DNA of 64,000 bases from Paenibacillus taichungensis (GCF_013359905.1 NZ_JABMCC010000115.1:1-64000), one strand, 5' to 3'. Positions 17,077-26,149 are shown, counted from the first letter of the stretch. The notes: a model not told the origin generated them from the letters alone. Numbers and translations: made by a program.

Positions 17077-17340
17077 ATGGAATGCAGGACAGGCTGTGCC
17101 GCATGCTGTATCGCAATTTCGATCTCATCGCCGATACCCGGGATGGCTAACGGCAAGCCCGCAGGTGTGCGTTGTGTACAGCTGACGGAGGACAATCGCT
17201 GCGGAATCTTTGGTCAGAAAGAACGCCCCGCTGTATGCAGCGGATTACAGGCCTCGGAAGAGATGTGTGGCAGCACGGACCAGGAGGCGTTTGAACGTTT
17301 GAGCTGGCTGGAGCAGGAAACTGCCCCGAGTTCAGCGTGA
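17077..17340 (+). CDS. YkgJ-family cysteine cluster protein
   Basis: An 87-residue protein with eight cysteines arranged CRTGCAACC...RCVQL...RCGIF...VCSGL...CGS, the pattern of the YkgJ/UPF0153 putative zinc- or iron-chelating domain. The R-C-V-Q-L and R-P-x-V-C segments are characteristic. AAGGAGG ends 9 nt before the ATG. The metal and cellular role are not established for this family. It is likely co-transcribed with the hydrolase upstream. Confidence 0.75.
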   Translation: MECRTGCAACCIAISISSPIPGMANGKPAGVRCVQLTEDNRCGIFGQKERPAVCSGLQASEEMCGSTDQEAFERLSWLEQETAPSSA

Positions 17341-17416
17341 CAGAGTTGTTTTGAGGGAAAAGGATAATTATACTTAATATGGAAGGGGATTGAGATAAGA
17401 AAGGGGTATGGGATGA

Positions 17417-17620
17417 ATGGAACTTGCCAAGCGGTTTGTAATGATCGTTTTGAATATGATTGGAGAACTGTGGATGGGCTTCTACAGGCGAAATTCAGAC
17501 TTCTATGACAAGCAGACATCAGGGGCAAAAAGCAAACTTGGCTATTATGCATTTATTATTGGGGCGACCGCTGTAACCGTGTGCATTGTGAGCTGGATGT
17601 ATAGTCAGGTTTATTCATAA
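17417..17620 (+). CDS. small single-pass membrane protein (67 aa), unrecognised
   Basis: A short protein with an amphipathic N-terminal part (MELAKRFVMIVLNMIGELW), a polar middle (RRNSDFYDKQTSGAKSK) and a C-terminal transmembrane helix (YYAFIIGATAVTVCIVSWMY). AGGGG at 17402-17406 lies 10 nt before the ATG, and a strong terminator follows directly. I do not recognise a family. Position suggests it ends the operon begun by the hydrolase and YkgJ-type genes. Confidence 0.55.
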   Translation: MELAKRFVMIVLNMIGELWMGFYRRNSDFYDKQTSGAKSKLGYYAFIIGATAVTVCIVSWMYSQVYS

Positions 17621-17636
17621 AATGAGCAAACACATA

Positions 17637-17680
17637 AAAGAGAGTATCCGTACGCTGGAAATCAGTCGGATACTCTCTTT
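17637..17680. terminator. bidirectional terminator between convergent genes
   Basis: AAAGAGAGTATCCG (17637-17650) pairs with CGGATACTCTCTTT (17667-17680). Confidence 0.85.
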
Positions 17681-17699
17681 GGTATGTCCACTTCCTATT

Positions 17700-18812
17700 T
17701 TACGTGACCGAAGAGTGGGTGCTCACCTCTTTTTTCCTCAACATATGCATGAGAATTATCTTAAGGAGCGAAGAGACGATAAAGAAAATAAATAAGATGC
17801 GAAACAACTGATATCCGGACACCACCGATAGGTTGGCATTGACTTCATGAGCCATGATACTCATTTGGTCCATTCCGCCAGGTGCCATGCTCAGCAATGA
17901 TGTAGCCGCGGAGAGGGAGAACATCTTCATTAATATATAGCTCAAGCCAAGCGAACCTGCAATGAGGAGAACACTGCTCGTGATTGCGAGTGTTATGGTT
18001 TGCATTTTGCGTTGCAGCTGCTGAGGACGAAGCATCAGACCCACATGACTGCCAATCATCAATTGTGAAATGTTAAGCAGGGACGACGGCAGATTGGGTG
18101 TGTGCATTGTTGTGCTTAATTGAATAACACACATGACGATCATGGGCCCAAGCATAAACGCTGTCGGAAACCGAAGCTTGCGTGCAATCCACGCACCAGC
18201 GACACAGAGCGGGGCATAGAGCAAGATTTCGGGAAAGAGTGTTGCCCAAGTTGTTGTCTCGATCATTGGTTGGTGCAAGCCTCCACCTGTCGTTCCGCCG
18301 ATCCATGGACTAAACAGCAGGAACGGAACACAGAATACAATCATGATCAGGCGCGTGACCTGCAAAAAAGTAACGAGCGTCAGATTGATGGATTTCATCT
18401 CATCCGCAAGGGAGACCATCTGCGACAGCCCACCAGGAATGCTGCCAACCAGCAGGGAGGGAAAGTCAAAGTCTGTCAGCTTTGAAGCAACATAGGCGGT
18501 CAATGTACATAATCCGATTAAGAGCAGGGTCATGAGCAACATCATAGGTAACTGGTGCAGAATGCCTTGCAGTGCTTCTCTCGTCAGTGTTAATCCGATG
18601 GAGTAACCCACGATTAGAATACCATAGTCCCGAATGGAAGCGGGCCACATGAGCGGCAGCTTGGCAATCTGTGAACCAACCAGCATAAAAAACATCGGGC
18701 CAAGAAGCCAAGGAATAGGAGTATGGATCACTGTAAATAGTAACCCGCCAAGAATGGAGACACCCAAACTTAGAAAAAACCGAAAGACAACGTGGGAACC
18801 GAGCTTGTGCAT
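17700..18812 (-). CDS. AbrB-type duplicated-domain membrane protein (putative transporter)
   Basis: About 370 residues with some ten transmembrane segments in two similar halves. Each half carries the family motif: PWLLGPMFFMLVG then GGLSQMVSLADEM, and AFMLGPMIVMCV then GGMDQMSIMAHEV. This is the E. coli AbrB-like family, sometimes mis-labelled ammonia monooxygenase; function is unproven. The open frame extends to a GTG at 18872, but AGGAG abuts it. The ATG at 18812 overlaps the stop of a 16-codon leader as TGATG and is the likely start; 18821 is an alternative. Confidence 0.75.
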   Translation of the reverse strand: MHKLGSHVVFRFFLSLGVSILGGLLFTVIHTPIPWLLGPMFFMLVGSQIAKLPLMWPASIRDYGILIVGYSIGLTLTREALQGILHQLPMMLLMTLLLIGLCTLTAYVASKLTDFDFPSLLVGSIPGGLSQMVSLADEMKSINLTLVTFLQVTRLIMIVFCVPFLLFSPWIGGTTGGGLHQPMIETTTWATLFPEILLYAPLCVAGAWIARKLRFPTAFMLGPMIVMCVIQLSTTMHTPNLPSSLLNISQLMIGSHVGLMLRPQQLQRKMQTITLAITSSVLLIAGSLGLSYILMKMFSLSAATSLLSMAPGGMDQMSIMAHEVNANLSVVSGYQLFRILFIFFIVSSLLKIILMHMLRKKEVSTHSSVT

Positions 18813-18862
18813 CAGTTCCATCCGCGTTGTCTTCCGGCTGCATGAGGTAGATTGAAGTACAT
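18812..18862 (-). CDS. leader peptide (16 aa) coupled to the AbrB-type gene
   Basis: ATG at 18862 lies 9 nt after AGGAG and encodes MYFNLPHAAGRQRGWN. Its TGA overlaps the ATG of the membrane protein (TGATG). The spacing and overlap suggest translational coupling. No attenuator structure is obvious, and the peptide is not enriched in one amino acid. Confidence 0.45.
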   Translation of the reverse strand: MYFNLPHAAGRQRGWN

Positions 18863-18925
18863 GTAAGATCACTCCTGATGATATGATACAATGATTGATC
18901 CTTGGACGGTGATTGGTTCATACCA

Positions 18926-18961
18926 AGCAGGACAGGCAGCTGATTTATCCACTGTCCTGCT
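18926..18961 (-). terminator. hairpin between the MFS gene and the AbrB-type gene
   Basis: AGCAGGACAG (18926-18935) pairs perfectly with CTGTCCTGCT (18952-18961). It lies just after the MFS stop on the minus strand. There is no T-run, so it could be a weak terminator or an mRNA-stabilising stem. Confidence 0.4.
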
Positions 18962-18974
18962 GAATGGTTATCAT

Positions 18975-20306
18975 TTATCTGTTCGCCGCGAGAACACGGG
19001 CAGATGGCTTCGGTTCTTTGAACATCATATAGTACATCAGCGATGAAATCACGTATAAACTGCCTGTAATGCTGAACGTGATCGCGTAACCCCAATAAGT
19101 GCCATAAGTGGTTACGAGGTAGGATTGAACGGGTCCCATCGTAGCCCATCCAATCATAAAGGCGGTCTGCATCAGTGAATTGGCGATTCCACGGCGTTTG
19201 TCCGATACTCTGTCCACCAGAATGGCGGATTGAATCGGATTAGCTGCATTCATCAGCGCTTGTCTGAATAAGAAACTCACCGAAGCGATGAGCAGCAGAT
19301 TCGTGAAGCCGGTCAACAGCAGGAAGGGCAGTGACATGATCTGAAAGATGACGACAGCTCGAACACTGCCCACCTTGGCCGCAAGTGTAGGTCCAATCAG
19401 CATCGATACAATGGTCATGATCTGACCCAATGAAATGAGCAGACTCATGGCACTTAAGGATACCGAAAAACGGTTAGTGAAATACAGATTCAAATAAGGC
19501 ACAACCAGTCCAGAACCAAATCCAATTAATAATTGGGTTATGACAAATTGACCGATCAAACGGGAATCTTTCTTTTGGTTAAGAGTATCGTTATTACTGC
19601 CTTGTTCTACGGAATGAACGACATCCTGTTTGCCATCGGTTGCAGATGTTGCAGATTCAATGACAGGTTGCGCCGGAGTATCCGCTTGCGGAGCCTTCTT
19701 ATCTTCGGATACAAATAACATCGGAATAAACGCAACCAGTGTAGCTGCACCACCTACGAACAATACTGTCTGCAAACCCGTGACTTTGGCAAGGCCGGCT
19801 GTATGAAGCAGGTCTGCAAAAACGCCACCACCTAAGCTGCCGAGTACCTGAGAAGCGAGTACGAGGGAGGAGTAGTAGCTGAACATCTTCAGTCGTTGAC
19901 TTTTCTTCACATTCTCAGCGAGGAAAGGAATGGCCAGTACTTGAAATACGCCAGCGAAAAGTCCTGAAAATACAGCAAACCAGATCAGTCCGCTAGCAGA
20001 ATAATCGAAGGAACGGCCAATCAGAAAGATTCCGCTGAACAATGCGCCGGTAATCAGCAGCCGCTTACGGCTAAAGAAATCGCCGCATAGTCCGATGGGA
20101 ACAAACATAATCGCTGTCGCAAGTGATTGAATACTTACAATCTGGCCGTTCATTGTATCATTGTAGCCTAGACCCTGAATGTACAAATTGTACAAGACAG
20201 AGAACATGCCATTTCCGATCTGATACAAGATGCTTGCCAGAAAAAACAATTGAATATTGCGGGACCAGCCCCGAATTTCAGCATGAATCTGTTGTAGAAG
20301 TCTCAA
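18975..20306 (-). CDS. MFS transporter
   Basis: A 443-residue major facilitator with about twelve transmembrane helices in two halves joined by a long polar loop (about residues 200-250, rich in Q, T, A and D). The helix 2-3 loop reads PIGLCGDFFSRKRLLITG, matching the G-x-x-x-D-R/K-x-x-R-R/K signature. The substrate is unknown; drug or sugar efflux are both possible. It lies upstream of the AbrB-type gene on the same strand. Confidence 0.8.
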   Translation of the reverse strand: MRLLQQIHAEIRGWSRNIQLFFLASILYQIGNGMFSVLYNLYIQGLGYNDTMNGQIVSIQSLATAIMFVPIGLCGDFFSRKRLLITGALFSGIFLIGRSFDYSASGLIWFAVFSGLFAGVFQVLAIPFLAENVKKSQRLKMFSYYSSLVLASQVLGSLGGGVFADLLHTAGLAKVTGLQTVLFVGGAATLVAFIPMLFVSEDKKAPQADTPAQPVIESATSATDGKQDVVHSVEQGSNNDTLNQKKDSRLIGQFVITQLLIGFGSGLVVPYLNLYFTNRFSVSLSAMSLLISLGQIMTIVSMLIGPTLAAKVGSVRAVVIFQIMSLPFLLLTGFTNLLLIASVSFLFRQALMNAANPIQSAILVDRVSDKRRGIANSLMQTAFMIGWATMGPVQSYLVTTYGTYWGYAITFSITGSLYVISSLMYYMMFKEPKPSARVLAANR

Positions 20307-20383
20307 GTGGTTTCCCCCAGTCTGCCTGTGCAGTGATTTTAGTTTAACAGGAATGGGGGATTTGAGGAAGAATTGACCACCGT

Positions 20384-21080
20384 TTATTTTGCAGTAGGGG
20401 ATTCCAGCACTCGGGCAATCACGAATCCATCGTAGCCTTTAGTGCCTACAGTCTGCAGTGCTGTAGCTTCAAGACGCGGGTTATCTGCAATTAATTTCAG
20501 GAAAGACTGAACGCCCTGAACTCTATTGTCCGTACTGTCTGCATTGATAACTTCGCCGTCCCTGACGATATTGTCACCAATAATCAGACTTCCCGGACGA
20601 GCCAGACGCAGCGCCCATCGCAAATAGTCGGGATTACTCGGTTTGTCAGCATCAATGAAGATGAAATCAAAGGGTTCTCTGTACTCTTCCTGAACGTCGG
20701 GAAGCGTAGTCAGGGCAGGACCTACTCGAAGATCAACCTTGTGCATAAGTCCTGCACGCGTGAGGTTGGTTCGTGCCATCTCTGCATGGCGTGGCTCTGC
20801 TTCCAGTGTGACGATACGTCCGTGGTCGGGAATGGCTCTGGCCATCCAGATCGTACTGTATCCGCCAAGCGTCCAGCACACGAGTTGCGCCTTGTATTTG
20901 AAGCAGGAGCTGAAGCAATTTCCCTTGATTAGGTGCTACATCATGAGCGGGCAAGCCGGCTTCCGCATTGGTACGTAGTGCCTGCTCCAGCAGGGAATCC
21001 GAGGGGATTAATAAGGTGTTCAAATAGTTGTCGACTTGACTCCAGGTTTGCTGTTGAGCAGAACCATTCACATTGTTCAT
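20384..21080 (-). pseudogene. class I SAM-dependent O-methyltransferase, frameshifted
   Basis: Two overlapping minus-strand frames together make one O-methyltransferase of the caffeoyl-CoA/catechol type. The N-terminal frame (from 21080) reads ...LLLQIQGATRVLD and then drifts. The second frame picks up with TLGGYSTIWMARAIPDHGRIVTLE and runs to the end through FDFIFIDADKPSN and LIIGDNIVRDGEV. Family members read VLEIGTLGGYS at this point, so about 8 nt of the SAM-binding motif I are missing near 20870-20873. Without this motif the enzyme should be dead even if a ribosome shifted frame. A sequencing error is less likely than a true deletion because more than one base is involved. Confidence 0.8.
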
Positions 21081-21218
21081 CGTTATCTGTTCCTTTCCGA
21101 TTGCATGTATTGGATTTCATACTTAAACTATAAAGCGAACAGATACATAAATAAAATATATATTATGTATGTTAATATAACTTTAGATTATATATTTCAA
21201 GTGAAGGAGGTGTAGCGG

Positions 21219-22115
21219 TTGAATTTGCACGGATTACGATTGTTTCATGCTATTGTGAGATATGGGGGAGTTACGCGTGCGGCGGAAGAACTCAACATTA
21301 GTCAGCCAGCGGTATCCTCTCAGGTAAAGAGATTTGAGCGGGAATTGGGCATTCCATTATTTGCTTCGGAAGGGAGAAGACTGGTTCTTACCGATGCTGG
21401 AATGCAATTAACAGGCTACGCGGAACGTCTGTTCATGCTGGAGCAGGATGTCGAGAACTTTGTGCAGGATTTTCGGGCAGGCAAGAAGGGGTTGATTCGT
21501 CTTACCGCAACCTATTTGCCTTCGAATTTTCTTCTGCCGGGCTGGATTGCCCGCTTCAAGCAAATGCATGAGGATGTGGAGCTGGTTGTGAGCACAACCA
21601 ATACTCGGATGGCTTTTGACCAACTGCTGCGTTATGAGGCCGAGATTGCAGTTTATGGTGGAAGTGGCATTACACATTCAGGTGTTCATTGGGACGAATT
21701 GTTTGAAGATGAAATGTGGTTTGTGGTACATCCCGATCATCCTTATGCGGGAAAGGAAATTGAGCTTCGGGAGATGGTGGCAGAGCCCTTCATTATGCGT
21801 GAAGAAGGCAGCGCTACACGGGAGCGTCTCGTCTCTCTTTGCACAACAAATAACCTGGCCGCTCCCCGCATTGCGCTTCAGTTCAATGGGTTGAACGAAA
21901 CAATTAGTGCGGTGAAGGCAGGTTACGGGGCCAACTTTATTTCTTCTCTGGTCGTAAAGGAAGATGTACAACAGGGCAGGTTGGCACGTGTATTCGTTCG
22001 AGGTGTACAGTTGAAAAACACGGTAGCCGTATGTACACGAGCAGGTGAAGTGTTATCTCCTGCCGCACAGCATCTGGTTGAACTCATCAGACAGGAAGCA
22101 TCATTAATGAAATGA
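21219..22115 (+). CDS. LysR-family transcriptional regulator
   Basis: A 298-residue LTTR. The N-terminal winged helix-turn-helix covers residues 1-60 (FHAIVRYGGVTRAAEELNISQPAVSSQVKRFE), followed by the linker helix and a periplasmic-binding-like effector domain (about 90-290). The start is TTG at 21219, 8 nt after AAGGAGG. It is divergent from the broken O-methyltransferase, sharing a 138-nt AT-rich gap, so it probably once controlled that gene. The effector is unknown. Confidence 0.9.
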   Translation: MNLHGLRLFHAIVRYGGVTRAAEELNISQPAVSSQVKRFERELGIPLFASEGRRLVLTDAGMQLTGYAERLFMLEQDVENFVQDFRAGKKGLIRLTATYLPSNFLLPGWIARFKQMHEDVELVVSTTNTRMAFDQLLRYEAEIAVYGGSGITHSGVHWDELFEDEMWFVVHPDHPYAGKEIELREMVAEPFIMREEGSATRERLVSLCTTNNLAAPRIALQFNGLNETISAVKAGYGANFISSLVVKEDVQQGRLARVFVRGVQLKNTVAVCTRAGEVLSPAAQHLVELIRQEASLMK

Positions 22116-22144
22116 AATAAACTAGTTGAAAAATTGCATGAGAG

Positions 22145-22873
22145 CTAACGTTGAACGTCATCCGTCGCTGTTTTGTTCGCTCCTCTGGAGTATAATCGGG
22201 CGTACAGGGTGACTCCACCAACGATCAGAACAGGTATCCATACTGCCATCATAGGTACGTGGTGGAACAACATCGCAGCTAGAATAACGCCGCCCAAATA
22301 GATCACAACGGCACCTGCACGAAGGTAGGAATCTACTGATAGCGCTTTGACCAGCGAGCGGATATTGGCGTGTCGCAGTCGCTGAAGGATGCTTACCGCA
22401 TCCTCAACCACGGCGGCCAGATTATTGGTGAGCACGGTCGTCGAGATACCGGCAATTCCAATGCGGCGTGCTGCAGTCGTTTGCATCCCCATGGCTGTGG
22501 CCAGCATGGCAATCAGCAGATAGGATAGTTGTTCCGAATATGGACTGATCATGGCGATGGCAAAGAGCAGAAGCAATATACTTTCTACAGTGAACACGGT
22601 GGTGACTCGCGAAGACCAGCCATTTTTCGTCTGCACATGTCCAATCATGTGTGCAGCAATGGCATTTCCGGCAATAAAACCAATGAGGGCAAGGAGTGCA
22701 CGCAGCACAACAAATTCCTGAGCACGGGCAATTGCGATCCCCAGCAGTACAATATTGCCCGTCATATTGGCTGTGAGCACATGGCCCAGTCCCAGGTATC
22801 CGATCACATCTACCATTCCAGCAGACATGCATAACAGCAGCATTGCGTACTTTTGGAGGGTATTTTGATTCAT
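22145..22873 (-). CDS. YoaK/DUF1275-family membrane protein
   Basis: About 242 residues with six predicted transmembrane helices. The family pattern is clear: GMVDVIGYLGLGHVLTANMTGNIVLLG near the N-terminus, AMGMQTTAARR in the middle and STTVLTNNLAAV further on. DUF1275 proteins are widespread and uncharacterised; transport is assumed. The ATG at 22873 (MNQNT) lies 9 nt from AAAGGA; an ATG two codons earlier is too close, and the longer frame from 22927 has no ribosome-binding site. Confidence 0.85.
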   Translation of the reverse strand: MNQNTLQKYAMLLLCMSAGMVDVIGYLGLGHVLTANMTGNIVLLGIAIARAQEFVVLRALLALIGFIAGNAIAAHMIGHVQTKNGWSSRVTTVFTVESILLLLFAIAMISPYSEQLSYLLIAMLATAMGMQTTAARRIGIAGISTTVLTNNLAAVVEDAVSILQRLRHANIRSLVKALSVDSYLRAGAVVIYLGGVILAAMLFHHVPMMAVWIPVLIVGGVTLYARLYSRGANKTATDDVQR

Positions 22874-23006
22874 AATCATCCGTCCTTTCCAAAAACGTAA
22901 CCCCTCCAGTATACATCCACAACGCATGATCCTTCAAAATGAAGTTTATGATGCCAGCCAAATTTTCCATAGCAGCAAACATGTTTAAATCTTCCCCATC
23001 TTGAAG

Positions 23007-23888
23007 CTAAGGAGCTGCGAGCCAATCAAACATATTGTTCACTGCCGCCTCATGCGCGCTTTCCTGAAAGCGATGATCCTGTCCCCCATAAGCGTGAAAC
23101 GTAACGTTGGCACCTCTGCGTTTCAGCCAATGATACATTCGGGTTCCATGACTGTAGTTCACCTGCGTATCAGACGTGCCATGCATGATCAGCACAGGAC
23201 AATGGAGTTTGTGTGCCTTCGACAAGGGGGAACGGGCGAGATAAGCCTCCGGAACTGAACGTGGTGTACCGCCCAGCACTCTTTTCAAAGTACGTCTCAA
23301 GTCGGTTCGTTCATGATAGGTGCGTTCCACATCGGCGACACCGCTCCAAAGCACCAGTTTATGTACCTGCTGAGGCCCTTCATTGTAGGTTGTTGCTGTA
23401 TGTACGGCATTAATGGCTCCACGCGAAAATCCCATCATTGAAATTCGCTTCGTATCGGCAAAGGGCCACTCTTGTACAAGTCGATAAGCGGCATGTACAT
23501 CCTCGGCATCTCGTCCGCCATATTCGTCATGTCCTTCACCACCCTCGTTACCACGATATGATGGAGCGAACACGATATAACCTTTACGGACAAATTGCTC
23601 CAGCCAAGTGGTATTTACCCCACCATAGTTGCCCAGCCCACCCCGGCAATAGATCAGAACCGGCCAACGTGTATCAATACTGTCCATGGTGTGTTGTTCT
23701 ACAGGAGGGTAGCGGCTAGCGAGCTGTTGCATTTGCATGGATTCTTGGGTCACGGTGAAGCTTTGGAAGGCAGAGCTGGTATGTGGGTCTTCTAATTGCG
23801 AGAAGGCGGGTAAGGAGCACCCGTCAGGCAGGCATAAATAGCCTTTTACCCGAAGCGCATCGGACGAATACGTCACATGATAGAGCAG
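23007..23888 (-). CDS. S9/dienelactone-hydrolase-like alpha/beta hydrolase
   Basis: About 290 residues with a complete catalytic triad: serine in MMGFSRGAINAV, aspartate in MHGTSDTQVNY and histidine in GGQDHRFQE. The oxyanion region IYCRGGLGNYGG and the SYRGNEGGEGHDEYGG loop resemble prolyl-oligopeptidase (S9) domain hydrolases. It may be an acyl-peptide or ester hydrolase. The first ordinary start is GTG at 23876, but that lies 21 nt from the AAAGAGG box and omits part of the conserved N-terminus (LYHVTYSSDALRVKGYL). CTG at 23888 is 9 nt from AGAGG and would restore it. Confidence 0.75.
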   Translation of the reverse strand: MLYHVTYSSDALRVKGYLCLPDGCSLPAFSQLEDPHTSSAFQSFTVTQESMQMQQLASRYPPVEQHTMDSIDTRWPVLIYCRGGLGNYGGVNTTWLEQFVRKGYIVFAPSYRGNEGGEGHDEYGGRDAEDVHAAYRLVQEWPFADTKRISMMGFSRGAINAVHTATTYNEGPQQVHKLVLWSGVADVERTYHERTDLRRTLKRVLGGTPRSVPEAYLARSPLSKAHKLHCPVLIMHGTSDTQVNYSHGTRMYHWLKRRGANVTFHAYGGQDHRFQESAHEAAVNNMFDWLAAP

Positions 23889-24116
23889 GGGAATCGACCT
23901 CTTTCATCGGAAATGGCGTGCCAATTGACAATGATTCTTCTTTAGGATGCGCCTAAACGAGGTTCCCATACCTTTCCGTCAGCAACAGCCGTTCGGTGCG
24001 AGAAATTCGTTTATTGGCTCCATATGATTTATAATGGTTCAGGAGACATGTGGATTGACCTCTGTCCTCTTATTTATAAAACTAACTTTAGTGTGCACGA
24101 AGAAAGGAAGAAAACC

Positions 24117-24866
24117 ATGATGAACGCTCCACATCCGATTGATCAATTCAAGAAATTTAAATATGAAATTACGAGATTTATGATGATCTATAAATTTGCT
24201 TTGGATCAAATGGAGACCAAAATTGAAGTGCTGAAGGAAGAATTTCAGTCGCTGCATGATTACAGCCCGATCGAACATACGAAATCCAGATTAAAGTCAC
24301 CTGAGAGTATTATGAACAAGATGTTTCGTAAAAATCATGAGTTAACTTTTGAAAGTATCAAGGAAAATATTAAGGATATCGCCGGTGTACGTATTACCTG
24401 CTCTTTTATCTCCGATATCTACCGCATTAAGGATATGCTGTGCAATCAAAGTGACCTGCGTGTGCTGGAAGTGAAAGATTATATCCAGAATCCGAAGCCA
24501 AACGGTTACCAGAGCCTTCATCTTCTGGTTGAGGTGCCTGTTTACATGTCTAATGGACAAGAGCGGGCGTGTGTGGAAATCCAGATTCGTACCATCGCGA
24601 TGGATTTTTGGGCGAGCCTGGAGCATAAGATCTTTTATAAATACAATAAGGATGTTCCTGAGCGTTTAACGAAAGAACTGAAAAGTGCAGCAGACTCTGC
24701 CAACGCATTGGATCAGCAAATGGAGAGACTTCACCGGGAGATTCAGGAGATCAAGGACGCCGAGAACGAACGTGATGAAGAAGAATTGCGCCGGATCATC
24801 ATTAACAATCAACAGTTCACACTACCTTCCAACTTGCTCAAGCTGCTGGGAGACGGGGAACACTAA
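24117..24866 (+). CDS. relP: small alarmone synthetase, RelP (YwaC) type
   Basis: Transfers pyrophosphate from ATP to GDP or GTP, making (p)ppGpp, with no hydrolase domain. About 250 residues. The synthetase signature is complete: SPIEHTKSRLKSPESIMNKM, DIAGVRITCSFISDIY, VKDYIQNPKPNGYQSLHLLVEVPV and EIQIRTIAMDFWASLEHKI. These blocks match B. subtilis YwaC more closely than YjbM/RelQ, as I recall both. RelP enzymes are usually controlled transcriptionally by cell-wall stress. The ATG follows GAAAGGAAG. The C-terminal tail after about residue 205 is acidic/charged and longer than in YwaC. Confidence 0.9.
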   Translation: MMNAPHPIDQFKKFKYEITRFMMIYKFALDQMETKIEVLKEEFQSLHDYSPIEHTKSRLKSPESIMNKMFRKNHELTFESIKENIKDIAGVRITCSFISDIYRIKDMLCNQSDLRVLEVKDYIQNPKPNGYQSLHLLVEVPVYMSNGQERACVEIQIRTIAMDFWASLEHKIFYKYNKDVPERLTKELKSAADSANALDQQMERLHREIQEIKDAENERDEEELRRIIINNQQFTLPSNLLKLLGDGEH

Positions 24867-24907
24867 GGAAACGAGAACTACCGCAGGGAAAGGAATATGT
24901 TATTCAT

Positions 24908-26149
24908 ATGAAAAGTACACCAGCTTCATTAAGCACCAATTCTACATCCCGTGTACGTATGGCATTGATTCTGGGGACACTGTCGGCCTTTGGCCCGCTG
25001 TCCCTGGATATGTATTTGCCGGCGCTGCCCACACTGGCCGATGAGTTCCAGTCATCCACTTCCTATGCGCAGCTTAGTCTAACTGCATGTATGGTCGGAC
25101 TAGCGGTAGGGCAGCTGCTGGCTGGACCTTTAAGTGATGTGCGTGGTCGTCGTACACCGCTTATTGCGGGCCTTATACTTTATACGATTGCTTCCATACT
25201 CTGCCTGGTCAGCCCAACGATGGGCTCCTTTGTTGTGCTGCGTTTCATTCAGGGTGCAGCAGGAGCTGCGGGAATAGTCATCTCACGTGCAGTAGTGAGG
25301 GATGTGTATTCCGGTCCGGAACTTACCCGTTTCTTCTCCCTCTTAATGCTGATTAATGGGGTCGCACCGATTGCTGCACCAATTATAGGCGGGCAATTGC
25401 TTGCGTATACGTCGTGGCGCGGCGTATTTATTTTGCTGAGTATCATCGGTATTTTGACTTTAGTTGCTGTCGTGGTTGGTCTTGGTGAGACACTGCCTAC
25501 AGAACGACGATCCAGCGGAGGACTGAAGCAGACGCTGGTTACATTCCGCAAAATCGCAGGGGATCGCCTGTTCATGGGATACGCTTTAACCCAAGGGTTT
25601 GTATCTGCTGGCATGTTTGCCTACATATCGGGTTCGCCGTTCGTGCTTCAAAAAATATATGGCATCTCCCCGCAAATGTTCAGTGTCTGCTTTGCCATTA
25701 ACGGTCTCGGTATCATACTGGCAAGTCAGATTGCCGGAAGACTTGCGGGTAAAGTATCTGAAACCCGTCTATTAGTCGCAGGACTGATAACTGCTGCTCT
25801 GGGAGGAACATCACTGCTCATCGCCATTCTGGCGGGAGGTAATCTGATTTCGGTCCTGATCCCGTTATTTCTTGTGGTATCCAGTGTGGGTCTGGTTAAT
25901 ACGGCTTCCTTCGCACTGGCGATGGCCAATCAGGAGAAATCAGCAGGCAGTGCATCAGCACTTATCGGAGTGATGACGTTCCTGTTCGGTGGTATTGTCG
26001 CTCCACTTGTGGGTCTTGGAGGAGAAGGCACAGCCGTGCCAATGGGCATTGTAATCGCTTGTGCGGATCTTGGCGCATTGCTGATATACTTTTTGATGGT
26101 AAGCAAAGGCAAGAGGGGGATCCGTCGGGATAAACAACGGTTGGCGTGA
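24908..26149 (+). CDS. Bcr/CflA-family MFS multidrug exporter
   Basis: A 413-residue 12-helix major facilitator. The Bcr/CflA N-terminus is recognisable: FGPLSLDMYLPALPTLADEF, then GQLLAGPLSDVRGRRTPLIAG (MFS motif A) and RFIQGAAGAAGIVISRAVVRD (motif C region). Relatives export bicyclomycin, chloramphenicol or sulfonamides, and some export cysteine or sugars. It lies 41 nt after relP on the same strand and may be co-transcribed with it. AAAGGAA lies about 12 nt from the ATG. Confidence 0.87.
   Translation: MKSTPASLSTNSTSRVRMALILGTLSAFGPLSLDMYLPALPTLADEFQSSTSYAQLSLTACMVGLAVGQLLAGPLSDVRGRRTPLIAGLILYTIASILCLVSPTMGSFVVLRFIQGAAGAAGIVISRAVVRDVYSGPELTRFFSLLMLINGVAPIAAPIIGGQLLAYTSWRGVFILLSIIGILTLVAVVVGLGETLPTERRSSGGLKQTLVTFRKIAGDRLFMGYALTQGFVSAGMFAYISGSPFVLQKIYGISPQMFSVCFAINGLGIILASQIAGRLAGKVSETRLLVAGLITAALGGTSLLIAILAGGNLISVLIPLFLVVSSVGLVNTASFALAMANQEKSAGSASALIGVMTFLFGGIVAPLVGLGGEGTAVPMGIVIACADLGALLIYFLMVSKGKRGIRRDKQRLA

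Noticed and set aside
18466..19149. 227-codon minus-strand frame between the MFS and AbrB-type genes
   Set aside because: It overlaps both clear membrane-protein genes in a different frame and has no ribosome-binding site or family pattern.
22422..22982. 186-codon minus-strand frame rich in Cys, His and Thr
   Set aside because: It overlaps the well-supported DUF1275 gene in another frame and its composition is that of a shadow frame.
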